Shown here: positions 40,656-49,115 of the stretch, one piece after another | How positions within the stretch are numbered: position 1 is the stretch's first letter | Layout: the number at the start of each line of letters is the position of its first letter | Source: Micromonospora sp. WMMD1082 | Lineage (GTDB): Bacteria; Actinomycetota; Actinomycetes; Mycobacteriales; Micromonosporaceae | Direction: 5' to 3' | Assembly: GCF_029626175.1 (NCBI RefSeq) | Contig: NZ_JARUBM010000002.1 | Span: forward strand, 5,535,001 to 5,599,000 | Length of the DNA: 64,000 bases | The notes under the pieces: generated by a model | Database searches by the model: none | What the model saw: the letters and a program-made list of their open reading frames with translations, nothing else | What the model was told of the DNA's origin: nothing | Made by a program: the position numbers and the translations under genes

Positions 40656-43526
40656 ATGGCCAGCGACGTGGACAGCACACCGCTCGTCGGTCGGGCCGAC
40701 CTGGTGGCGACGGTGCGCGCCGCGCTGCTCGACGACGTGGCGCCGGGTAACACGGCGGCGGTGTTCCTGACCGGCGAGAGCGGGGTGGGCAAGACCCGGC
40801 TGCTGCGCGAGGTGGGGGAGCGACTGAGCGACGGGGGTGCCCTGGTGCTCACCGGCTCCTGTCTGGACATTGGCGATGCCTCGCCGCTGCACCCGCTGCG
40901 GCAGGCGCTGCGTCGCCTCGACGCCGACCTGGCCGCACCGACCGCCGCGTCGGTCCGCGCGCTACTCGGCGTGTTCGCCGAGGATCGGGCCGGCCCGGAC
41001 GGCGCGGGTGCGCTGCTGGAGCGGGTCTCCCGTGGGCTGAGCGTGATCGCCGGAGGGCGCCCGGTGGTGCTGGTGCTGGACGACCTGCAGTGGGTCGACC
41101 GGACGACTCGCCAGCTGCTGCTCTACCTGCTCGCCGGCCTCGGCGACCTACAGTTGTCGGTGCTGGCGGCGGTGCGGTCGGAGTCCCTGCAGGGGGCGCA
41201 TCCGCTGCGCCGGGTGCTCACCGAGCTGCGTCGCCTTCGCTCGGTGCGGGTGCTCGACCTGGCTCCGCTCGACCGGGCCGGCACCGAGGAACTCGCCGCG
41301 GCGCTGGTGCGCCGCCCGCTCGCCGCCGAGGCGGCCGAGCAGCTGTGGCGGCGCAGCGGGGGCAACCCCTTCGTGGTCGAGGAACTCTCCCGGGATCTGC
41401 GCGACGGGCGCGACGGGCTCTCCGACACCCTGCGCGAGGTCTTCCTGTCCCGGGTCGACGACCTGCCCCAGCCCGCCCACCGGGCCGTGCACGCGGTCGC
41501 CGCCGGGGTGGAACCGGTCGAGCACTGGCTGCTCGCCCGGGTGGTCGCGCTGCCGGAGCACGAGCTGCTCGACGCCGTGAAGGCGGCGGTCTCCCACCGG
41601 CTGCTGGTCAGTTCCCACGACGGCTACCGGCTGCGCCACCGGCTCGTCGCCGAGGTGCTGGAGGGCGAGCTGCTGCCCGCCGAGTGGGCGGTGCTGCACC
41701 GTCGCTACGCCGAGGCGCTGACCTCGGCACCCGAGGAGCTGCACCAGGCCCGGTTGGCCCATCACTGGCGGCTGGCCGGCGAGCCGGAGCGGGCGCTGCC
41801 GGCGGCGGTGGCCGCCGCCGAGGAGGCGGAGCGGCTGTACGGCTACGCCGAGGCGCACCGGCACTGGTCGGTGGCGGTGGAGCTGGCCGGCGGGCTGGCC
41901 GGCGCCGACCGGGCGGCCCTGCTGGGCCACGCCGCCGAGGCCGCCCACCACTGTGGGGAGTACGCCCGCGCGCTGGCCCTGCTGGAGGAGCTGGCCAACG
42001 CCGACACCGACCTTCCGGCCTGCGAGCTGCACATCCGCCGGGCCCGCTACCTGGCCGCCGCCGGCCGTTCGGCGCTGGCCGAGGTGGAGTACCAGCAGGC
42101 CCTCGACGTCGCCGACTGCACCCCGAGGCAGCGGACCACCGCCGCCGCCCGGCTGGCGGAGCTGCTGCTGCAACTCGGCCGGTACGCCGAGGCGGGCCAG
42201 CGGGCGCGGGAGGCGCTGGCCCTGGCCGAGCAGGTGGACGGCGCGATCACGGAGGTGGTCCTGGCCAGTGCGGCGCTGGGCTTCTCCGAGGCGTACCGCC
42301 AGGATCCGGACGCGGGCCTGGCGGTGCTGCGGCGGGCGTTGGCCACCGCCGAGCGCGCCGGCCGTCCGGAGGATGTAGCGCTGGCGTACCTGCACCTGGC
42401 CGAGCTGCTCACCGGGCCGCTGAACATCCTCGAAGAGGGGGTGGTGGTGGCCCGGCGGGGCGCCGAGCGGGTGGCCGAGCTGGGGCTGGGCCGTTCCTAC
42501 GAGACCCGACTGCTGGCCATCGCCACCAACGGGCTGTTCCGGGTGGGGCAGTGGGCCGAGGCGGAGAAGGTCGTCGCGGCGGCGCTGCGGCACCGCCCCT
42601 CCGGCGCGGACGCGGTCGAGCTGCTGCTGGCCCGCTGCCGGCTCTCCGTCGGCTACGGCGATGCCGAGGCGGCCAACCGGGACCTGGACGCCGTGGCGAC
42701 CATTCTGGCCGGTGGCGGGGCCCGGCACGTCATCCCGCTGCTCACCCTGCGTGCCGGGATGGCGATGTGGCAGGGGCGGCACGACCTGGCCCGGCACGCC
42801 GTGCAGCGGGGCCTGACCGAGACCCGCTCCGACGACCTGGTCATTCTCGCCGTGCTGGTCTGGCACGGGCTGCGGGCCGAGGCCGAGGCGCACGCCAGCC
42901 GCACGGTCGCGGTCGACGAGAACGCGGTACGCCGGTTGCGCGAGATCGCCGATCGGGTGGCCGGCCGGAGCGAGCGCGCGGCCCGGCCGGTGCGCTACGT
43001 GGTCGACGGGTACCTCGCGCTGTGCGCGGCCGAGGTGAGCCGCCTCGACGGGGCGGAACCGGAGCTGTGGGGGCGGGCGGCGGCGGAGTGGGATCACCGC
43101 AACCACCCGTATCCGGCGGCGTACTCCCGGCTGCGTCAGGCCGAGGCGCTGCTGGCGAGCCGCCGCAAGGCTGCCACGGCCGGCAAGCTGCTGCGCCGGG
43201 CGTACCAGGCGGCGCAGGCGCTCGGCGCGGTGCCGTTGACCGACGAGATCCGTACGCTCGCCGGGCGGGCCCGGGTCCAGCTGGAGGAACGTGGCCCGGG
43301 GACGGTGACGCCGGACGGGTCGGGTGCCGAGGAGCTTGCCGCGCTGACCGCCCGGGAACGCGAGGTGCTGGCCGCGGTGGCCGAGGGGCTGACCAACAGG
43401 GAGATCGGCCAGCGACTGTTCATCAGCGAGCGGACCATCGGCGTGCACGTCTCGCACATCTTCGACAAGCTCCAGGTGCGTACCCGGGTCCAGGCGAGCG
43501 CCATCTTCCTGCGTAGTCGCGCGTAG
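40656..43526 (+). CDS. LAL-type LuxR transcriptional regulator with ATPase domain
   Basis: 956 residues from ATG 40656; a GTG 18 bp upstream lies before the -10 element and is not used. Residues 40-47 are Walker A (GESGVGKT); Walker B is VVLVLDDLQWVDRTT. A long helical/TPR region follows (repeated A-rich helices). The C-terminal HTH is LTAREREVLAAVAEGLTNRE with SERTIGVHVSHIFDKLQVRT. Such large regulators respond to an unknown ligand through the ATPase module and activate transcription. It is divergent from the cyclase-ATPase, which also has a STAND module. Confidence 0.93.
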   Translation: MASDVDSTPLVGRADLVATVRAALLDDVAPGNTAAVFLTGESGVGKTRLLREVGERLSDGGALVLTGSCLDIGDASPLHPLRQALRRLDADLAAPTAASVRALLGVFAEDRAGPDGAGALLERVSRGLSVIAGGRPVVLVLDDLQWVDRTTRQLLLYLLAGLGDLQLSVLAAVRSESLQGAHPLRRVLTELRRLRSVRVLDLAPLDRAGTEELAAALVRRPLAAEAAEQLWRRSGGNPFVVEELSRDLRDGRDGLSDTLREVFLSRVDDLPQPAHRAVHAVAAGVEPVEHWLLARVVALPEHELLDAVKAAVSHRLLVSSHDGYRLRHRLVAEVLEGELLPAEWAVLHRRYAEALTSAPEELHQARLAHHWRLAGEPERALPAAVAAAEEAERLYGYAEAHRHWSVAVELAGGLAGADRAALLGHAAEAAHHCGEYARALALLEELANADTDLPACELHIRRARYLAAAGRSALAEVEYQQALDVADCTPRQRTTAAARLAELLLQLGRYAEAGQRAREALALAEQVDGAITEVVLASAALGFSEAYRQDPDAGLAVLRRALATAERAGRPEDVALAYLHLAELLTGPLNILEEGVVVARRGAERVAELGLGRSYETRLLAIATNGLFRVGQWAEAEKVVAAALRHRPSGADAVELLLARCRLSVGYGDAEAANRDLDAVATILAGGGARHVIPLLTLRAGMAMWQGRHDLARHAVQRGLTETRSDDLVILAVLVWHGLRAEAEAHASRTVAVDENAVRRLREIADRVAGRSERAARPVRYVVDGYLALCAAEVSRLDGAEPELWGRAAAEWDHRNHPYPAAYSRLRQAEALLASRRKAATAGKLLRRAYQAAQALGAVPLTDEIRTLAGRARVQLEERGPGTVTPDGSGAEELAALTAREREVLAAVAEGLTNREIGQRLFISERTIGVHVSHIFDKLQVRTRVQASAIFLRSRA

Positions 43527-43631
43527 GTGTCGGATACGTAGTTCTACTGATGTCCACCGGGGGCGTCGCCTGAGAGGCTGTGCCCGGCGCCGCAACGGCA
43601 TGGCGGCGCCGGCGAGCAGCCTGGAGGCAAC

Positions 43632-44411
43632 ATGAGCGACTGCGGCGAGCCGGTCTGGGGGCCGGTGCAGCGGGACATCGTCGACCTGCTCGCCGACCAC
43701 CCGAGCGACGTGCCCGCCGTCGTCGACCACCTGACCAAGCTGCAGGACATGCTGGTCCGACTGCCTCCGCTGATGGAGAGCTGCCCGCTGGCCGACTTCA
43801 ACAAGCTGTATCTCACCATCACCACCAGCGTGCTGGACGGGCTCTACGCCGACCGGTTCGTCGACCCGGTCTTCCTGTCCCGGCTGGACGTCGAGTTCGC
43901 CGCCCGCTACTTCGACGCGTTGCGGATGTGGAGCGACTCCAGCCCGAGCACGCCGAGGGCCTGGTCGTGCCTGTTCGAGCGGATGCGTGGCCCGGACGCC
44001 CGCCCGCTGCCCTCGGCGGCGGCCGGCGTCAACGCGCACATCAACTTCGACCTGCCGTTCGCGCTGGTCACCACGTTCGACCACCTGGAGTCCGAGCCGG
44101 TCGACGGCAGCGACCAGCACCGCGACTACCTGGAGATCAACAAGATCTTCGCCGACAAGATCCCCGGTCTGCGCCGGGGCTACCTCGAGCAGTGGCAACT
44201 GCTCATCGACATGCTCAACGGCGACATCGACGACTGGTACCAGGGCGAGTTGATCGGGTACACCCGGGATGTCGCCTGGCGCAACGCGCAGCGCATCTGG
44301 CGGTGTCGGCACGATCCGCACCAGCACGAGCGCGAGCGCAGGCGGCTCGACGACACGGCCGCTGCGCTCGGTCGGTTGCTGCTGTCGCCCCTCGGGGCGT
44401 TCCTGCAGTAG
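43632..44411 (+). CDS. DUF5995 family protein
   Basis: 259 residues, mainly helical and soluble. Features AHINFDLPFALVTTFDHLE, DYLEINKIFADKIPGLRRGY and DIDDWYQGELIGYTRDVAWR, matching the DUF5995 family of unknown function. ATG with CTGGAGG upstream. Confidence 0.8.
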   Translation: MSDCGEPVWGPVQRDIVDLLADHPSDVPAVVDHLTKLQDMLVRLPPLMESCPLADFNKLYLTITTSVLDGLYADRFVDPVFLSRLDVEFAARYFDALRMWSDSSPSTPRAWSCLFERMRGPDARPLPSAAAGVNAHINFDLPFALVTTFDHLESEPVDGSDQHRDYLEINKIFADKIPGLRRGYLEQWQLLIDMLNGDIDDWYQGELIGYTRDVAWRNAQRIWRCRHDPHQHERERRRLDDTAAALGRLLLSPLGAFLQ

Positions 44412-44744
44412 CCGGGACGGGGGGTCCCCGCGCTCCGTCCGGGGCGGGGCGCGGGGGCATCCGACCCGCCCGGGCGGCCTCGCCCGGACAAGTGACCACG
44501 GGGATCGCGGGGGAAGTGAGGGCCGGCCGGCCCGGGGGGTGTCGGCCGGCCCTCGCGCATGCCACGGACGCCGAGCCCGCATCCTTGGGCGGATGTGAAG
44601 GCGAATGGCTTACTTATTCACGTATGACGGATTTGTTCCTTCCATCGCCGTACGGTGGCCTCTGGTGGCTGGAGCGAGGTCAGCCACTCCGCGCCCGTTT
44701 CCGGTAGCGGCAGTGTTTCGCATGCACGAGAGGCAGGAACGTTG
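44412..44744. other. 333-bp intergenic region with terminator and AT-richer patch
   Basis: The first half is extremely GC-rich and contains the hairpin at 44518-44554. The stretch 44600-44645 (TTACTTATTCACGTATGACG) is the most AT-rich of the region and probably carries the promoter of the beta-helix gene, but no clear -35/-10 pair could be fixed. No gene seen. Confidence 0.6.
44518..44554 (+). terminator. hairpin terminator after the DUF5995 gene
   Basis: GAGGGCCGGCCG and its exact complement CGGCCGGCCCTC surround a 13-nt loop, a 12-bp perfect stem 107 bp beyond the stop codon. Confidence 0.6.
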
Positions 44745-46331
44745 ATGTCCACGTACCAAGGGAGCCGCGGGTCCAGACGACCCGTACGGCGGTCCCGGTG
44801 GTTGCTGGCCGGTGGCCTGGTGGCGGGCAGCCTGGTGGCCGGAGCGGCGGGCCTGACCGCCGTCACCGCCTCGGCCGCCGACCGTGACCCGGCGGCGCCG
44901 CACCCGGGTCAGCCCGCCGCGATGTTGCAGACCGATGTGCCCGGAATCGACGAGACGCCGCAACGCGGGGGAGCGGACCGGCAGCGCCCCGAGTGGCGGC
45001 ACGACCCCGATGCCGGCCGCGACCCCGGCGACAGACCGGACGCGGCGGACGCGCCCGGCCGGTCGGCCGGTCACCACGGGCGCCCGCCCCAGCGCACGGC
45101 AGTGCCGGTGCCCTGCGACTCCGCCCGGCTCATCGCCGCGCTGGTGCGGGCGAACGCCGAGGGCGGTGCCACGCTGCGGCTGGCCGAGAAGTGCACCTAC
45201 ACGCTGACCGACGCCTTCCAGCAGCCCGACGAGTACGACGGCGGCATCCGCGACGCGCGGGAGGCCGCCGACGCCGCCGAGAATCCGGGCGACGCCGAGG
45301 CGCCGCCGCGCAACCCCGCCGACGACACCGCCGGCCTACCCGTCATCTACCACGGGATCACCATCGAGGGTGCCGGTGCGACCATCGTCCGGAGTGTCGA
45401 CGCCGCCGATTTCCGCTTCTTCACCGTCCGCGACGGGGGCGAGCTGACCCTCAGGGACGTCACCCTGCGCAACGGGCGGTCGGCGGCGGAGGGCGGCAGC
45501 ATCCACGTCGTGCACGGTGCCACCGCGGTCGTCGAGGGGGTCACCGTCGTCGGCAGCACCTCGCTGTCGGCGGAGGGCGGCGGTGGCGCCATCTTCAACG
45601 ACGGCAACCTGCGGATCAGCGACAGCAGGCTGATCGGCAACCGGGCCGCCGGCGCCGAGGGCAAGGGCGGGGGCCTGCTCAACGGCGGCGTGATGACCAT
45701 GCACCGCACCGAGTTCCGGCACAACAGCGCGGTCAGCTACGGCGGCGGCCTGGCCAACTTCCGGGCCGCCGGGGACGTGTACTCCTCGACCTTCGTGCGG
45801 AACAACGCGGCCAAGGGCGGCGGCCTGGCCAGTTTCTCCGCCCGTACGAAGGTCTTCGACACCCTCGTGGCGCACAACAGTGCGGAGGTCGGCGGCGGCC
45901 TGGCGAACTCCGACGCGGTGCTCGTGCTGCGGCAACTGACCGTCCGGGACAACGTCGCCACCACCTCGGGTGGCGGGATCTCCACCTTCCAGGGCCTGGT
46001 GCCGCTGGACGACAGCGTGATCAGCGGCAACACCACGCGCGGTAATGGCGGCGGCATCCACGCCGAGAAGTCCAACCTGCTCGTGCGCGCCAGCGATGTC
46101 GAGGGCAACGACGCGGTCGGCAAGCGGTCCCAGGGCGCCGGACTGTTCGTGACGGCCGGCTCCACCTCGCTCTACAAGAGCCGGGTGGTCGGCAACCAGT
46201 CCACCGGGAAGGCCGGCGGGATCCAGGCCGAGCGGGCCCAGGTCAAGATCGACGACGAGAGCGTCGTCATCGAGAACAACCCCACCAACTGCGCGGGCAG
46301 CAAGGTGCCGGTGGCGCACTGCTTCCGCTGA
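44745..46331 (+). CDS. secreted right-handed parallel beta-helix protein
   Basis: 528 residues. Signal peptide: RRPVRRSRW, hydrophobic core and cleavage likely after ASA near residue 45 (VTASAADRDP). A ~90-residue disordered acidic/Pro-rich linker follows. From about residue 120 the protein has repeating coils with GGG(L/I) turns and Asn ladders (RNNAAKGGGLASFSA, HNSAEVGGGLANSDA, GNTTRGNGGGIHAEKS), i.e. a pectate-lyase-type solenoid of about ten turns. No catalytic triad of a known polysaccharide lyase was identified. It ends with a Cys pair (NCAGSKVPVAHC). A surface adhesin or sugar-active role is possible. ATG with CAGGAAC upstream; longer frame upstream not used. Confidence 0.82.
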   Translation: MSTYQGSRGSRRPVRRSRWLLAGGLVAGSLVAGAAGLTAVTASAADRDPAAPHPGQPAAMLQTDVPGIDETPQRGGADRQRPEWRHDPDAGRDPGDRPDAADAPGRSAGHHGRPPQRTAVPVPCDSARLIAALVRANAEGGATLRLAEKCTYTLTDAFQQPDEYDGGIRDAREAADAAENPGDAEAPPRNPADDTAGLPVIYHGITIEGAGATIVRSVDAADFRFFTVRDGGELTLRDVTLRNGRSAAEGGSIHVVHGATAVVEGVTVVGSTSLSAEGGGGAIFNDGNLRISDSRLIGNRAAGAEGKGGGLLNGGVMTMHRTEFRHNSAVSYGGGLANFRAAGDVYSSTFVRNNAAKGGGLASFSARTKVFDTLVAHNSAEVGGGLANSDAVLVLRQLTVRDNVATTSGGGISTFQGLVPLDDSVISGNTTRGNGGGIHAEKSNLLVRASDVEGNDAVGKRSQGAGLFVTAGSTSLYKSRVVGNQSTGKAGGIQAERAQVKIDDESVVIENNPTNCAGSKVPVAHCFR

Positions 46332-46348
46332 GCGCCGCAGGTCGACGC

Positions 46349-46411
46349 ACGGGTGCGTCCGGCCGCCGCGTCCGGTCCTGCGACCGGAACGAGCGGGCCG
46401 GGCGCACCCGT
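46349..46411. terminator. nested hairpin terminator between convergent genes
   Basis: Outer arms 46349-46364 and 46396-46411 pair over 16 bp with one mismatch; inside them TCCGGTC-CTGC-GACCGGA (46371-46388) is a perfect 7-bp hairpin. It ends the beta-helix gene and the convergent small membrane-protein gene. Confidence 0.65.
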
Positions 46412-46427
46412 CGTCGTCGCTGACCAC

Positions 46428-46634
46428 TCACTGGGAGGGCTGGGGCAGTTCGCAGTCGACCTTCGGGTTGGCACCGACGTAGTTGAGCGGCCCGGCGGCG
46501 ATGGTCACCAGGATGGTGCCGACCTCCGCACAGTTGGCCTCCTCGTCGCTGTAATAGCCGCGCTGGCCGGCGGCGATGGCGCCGATGACGAGCCAGATCA
46601 CGACGAGGACTCCGAAGATCGACGTACCACGCAT
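46428..46634 (-). CDS. small single-pass membrane protein
   Basis: 68 residues. One N-terminal membrane helix (TSIFGVLVVIWLVIGAIAAG), then a short ectodomain with two Cys (ANCAEVGTI, VDCELPQPSQ). ATG at 46634 with GAGGAAG just upstream; an upstream ATG at 46685 lacks a site. Unknown function; similar short proteins are common in actinobacteria. Confidence 0.7.
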   Translation of the reverse strand: MRGTSIFGVLVVIWLVIGAIAAGQRGYYSDEEANCAEVGTILVTIAAGPLNYVGANPKVDCELPQPSQ

Positions 46635-46718
46635 GGCTTCCTCCACGGTCGGGGGTGGGTTGCAAGGTTGGGGCCTTGTACCCAACCGGGTCGGACGGCT
46701 AACGGAGGCCGATCGACC

Positions 46719-47918
46719 TCACGGCGGCGAGGGGGCCTCGGGCGGCCGGCCGTGGCTGCGCCGGAAGTCGGACAGCGCCACTCCGGCGAGGACCAGCATG
46801 GCGGCGACCGAGGCGCTCAGGGGCGGCAGGAACAACACCGCGGGCGCGGCGATGAGCAGGGTCAGTACGCCGCCGGGGCGCGACGGCGAGACCCGGCTGA
46901 ACACCTCCCGTTCGAAGAAGGCCCGGCCGATCAGGAACAGCGCCGGCCCGCCCAGGATGATCGCCGCCCACGCCGGTGGCGTCCGCGCCGGCAGTTCCTG
47001 CAGCACCAGCTTGAAGCCGGCGGCGGTGGTGACCACCCCGGAGACCATCAGCAGATGGGTGTACGGGGCGGTGTTCCAGAAGTGGCTCGGGTTCCTGGCG
47101 GTCTGGATGGCCAGCGGCAGCAGCTCTCCGGCCTTGTGCACGTAGACCCGCCACAGCAGCAGGGTGGTGACGAAGGCCACGACCAGGGCGATGCTGTTCT
47201 CGGCATGCGAGTGGCGCTCGCTGTAGGCCATGCCCATGACCAGGATCGCGTCGCCCAGGGCGATGGTGTAGAACTGCTGGTACCGCTCGGAGAGGTGATC
47301 GGCGGTCAACCTGCGGTGGGCGGTGGGCACGGTGCCCAGCCCGGGCACCGGGTAGGCCAGCCGGAGTCCCAGGTAGTCGATGCCGAGGGCGAGCAGCCAG
47401 AGCGCCAACCGGGCGTCGTCGGAGACGAAGGCGCCGATGATCCACGGCACGGCCGACACGGCGAACCAGGAGAGAATCCGCACCGCCCGCCGCCGGATGT
47501 GCGGGTCGCTGCGCACCGTCAGCAGGAGGAACACCCCGCGTCCCAGATGGATGGCGACGTACGAGGCGGCGAAGACCAGCCCCCGGTCGCCGAACGCCTT
47601 GGGGATCGCGGTGGTCATCAGCAGCACCCCGAACATCACCGTGACGATGAGCGCCTTGATCTCGGTGCGGTCGGGGTCGTACAGGTCGGTGACCAGGGTG
47701 GTGATGGTCCAGGTCCACCACACCGCGGCCAGCAGGATCAGCGCCTGGACGGCCATGGTCCAGCTGATGTCGTCGGCCAGGTTCTGCGAGATGAGCGCCA
47801 GCGCGACGACGTAGACGAGGTCGAAGAAGAGTTCCAGGAGCGTCACCCTGGGGGGCGACGTCGGACGGCGGACAGGGACAGGTCGTGGCTGTTCCTGCTC
47901 CGGCTGGGCGAACGGCAC
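46719..47918 (-). CDS. LtrA-family (low temperature requirement A) membrane protein
   Basis: 399 residues, about ten membrane segments. The family start RVTLLELFFDLVYVVALALI follows a 24-residue Pro/Arg-rich head. Further marks are WWTWTITTLVTDLYDPDR and RRAVRILSWF. LtrA proteins are of unknown function, first linked to growth at low temperature in Listeria. GTG start with CCGGGAG. Confidence 0.87.
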   Translation of the reverse strand: MPFAQPEQEQPRPVPVRRPTSPPRVTLLELFFDLVYVVALALISQNLADDISWTMAVQALILLAAVWWTWTITTLVTDLYDPDRTEIKALIVTVMFGVLLMTTAIPKAFGDRGLVFAASYVAIHLGRGVFLLLTVRSDPHIRRRAVRILSWFAVSAVPWIIGAFVSDDARLALWLLALGIDYLGLRLAYPVPGLGTVPTAHRRLTADHLSERYQQFYTIALGDAILVMGMAYSERHSHAENSIALVVAFVTTLLLWRVYVHKAGELLPLAIQTARNPSHFWNTAPYTHLLMVSGVVTTAAGFKLVLQELPARTPPAWAAIILGGPALFLIGRAFFEREVFSRVSPSRPGGVLTLLIAAPAVLFLPPLSASVAAMLVLAGVALSDFRRSHGRPPEAPSPP

Positions 47919-48079
47919 GGATGCTCCCGGCGGCCGGCGACAGTTCGGCGTACCGACCGTAGCGTCGTGACCGCCGGTGCCGTGCCGGTATCGGCGCCGG
48001 TAACCGGAACGGGCGTACGCCGGGGCCGCCGGTGCGGATGCCCGGTGAGGGCGTCCCGCAACCGGCGGCCCCGGACGTG

Positions 48080-48895
48080 TCAGGCGTCCCCGTCGGCCTG
48101 GGCGGCCAGCACCTTCGCCTGCTGGGACCAGGTGACGAGGCTGGCGGTGGCGCGCAGCCCGGCGCCCTTGACGGTCTCCCGCAGCGCGGCCTCGTCCAGC
48201 TCGGCCAGCTGCTGGTAGGTCCGGATGCCCGCGCTGTGCAGCGCGGCGGCCATCTTCGGCCCGACGCCCTGGATGCGCCGGAAGTCGTCCGTCGCGGCCG
48301 CGGCGGACACCGGCTCGGCGGACACCGGCTCGGCCGGCGCCACGGTCTCGACAGCGGCCGGCGCGACGGGCTCGGGGGCGGCCGTCGGCCGCACCGGCGG
48401 GGTGGCGACCGCCGGGCGTGGCTCCGCGGTCGCGTCCGCGGCCGGTCCGTCGAGGACGGCGGCCGGCTCAGCGTCGACCGGGGCGGCGTCGGCCGGCGGC
48501 CCGGCGTCGACCGGGGCGACGACCGGCTCGCCGGGCTGCGGCGCCGCCACCGCGTCCACCGCCACGGGCTCGACGGTGGTGTCGGCCGGTTCGGTGACGA
48601 TGGCCGGCGTCGGCTCGGCGGCGTCGCTGCTCGCGCTCGCGGGCGCGGTGGCTGCGGGCTCGACCGTCGCGGGCTCGACGGTCGCGGGTTCGGTGGCCGT
48701 CGGTTCGACGGTGGCCGGCGCGGCGCCGGTGGCGGCCGGGGTCGATTCGGTCTCCTCGGCGTTCGCGTCGCTCGCCGTCCCGGTCGTCGGCGCGGGCGGT
48801 TCACCCCGCCGGCCGCGCAGCAGCACCCAGCCCACCGCCAGACCCGCCAGCAGCGCTACGAGCAGTATCAGCCAGTTCCCGAAGGACTCGCCCAC
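48080..48895 (-). CDS. membrane-anchored protein with long Pro/Ala linker and helix-hairpin-helix domain
   Basis: 271 residues. One N-terminal membrane helix (about 7-26), then a basic RGRRG stop, ~170 residues of Ala/Pro/Glu/Val repeats (TEPATVEPATVEPA, APVDAGPPADAAPVDAEP), and a C-terminal domain FRRIQGVGPKMAAALHSAGI plus QQLAELDEAALRE, the (DUF4332-like) helix-hairpin-helix that binds DNA or ribosomal partners. GTG start with AGGGAGGG. With the helix first, the HhH domain would be cytoplasmic, tethered to the membrane. Target unknown. Confidence 0.78.
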   Translation of the reverse strand: MGESFGNWLILLVALLAGLAVGWVLLRGRRGEPPAPTTGTASDANAEETESTPAATGAAPATVEPTATEPATVEPATVEPAATAPASASSDAAEPTPAIVTEPADTTVEPVAVDAVAAPQPGEPVVAPVDAGPPADAAPVDAEPAAVLDGPAADATAEPRPAVATPPVRPTAAPEPVAPAAVETVAPAEPVSAEPVSAAAATDDFRRIQGVGPKMAAALHSAGIRTYQQLAELDEAALRETVKGAGLRATASLVTWSQQAKVLAAQADGDA

Positions 48896-49115
48896 GGTAA
48901 CCCTCCCTGAGGTTCACGTCCGGATCGTCGCGAGAAAAACTCGCCGGCAGCTTTGCACACGCGCGGCCGGGGCAACAGGCGGGCCAGGTAACAGTCCGTG
49001 CGGGCCGCGCGGAGGCTACGGCAGGTGTCCGGTACGGAACGGACGGTGTGGAGGGATCGGCACGGCCGCGATCCCCGGCACCGGGTGGGGACGCCGGGGC
49101 TCGCGGTGTGCCGGA

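Noticed and set aside
41090..43516. 808-codon plus-strand frame in another phase
   Set aside because: Same-strand alternative phase of the LuxR gene; no motifs, no start site.
41148..44582. 1144-codon open frame on the minus strand
   Set aside because: Antisense to the LuxR regulator and DUF5995 gene, both of which have clear family motifs.
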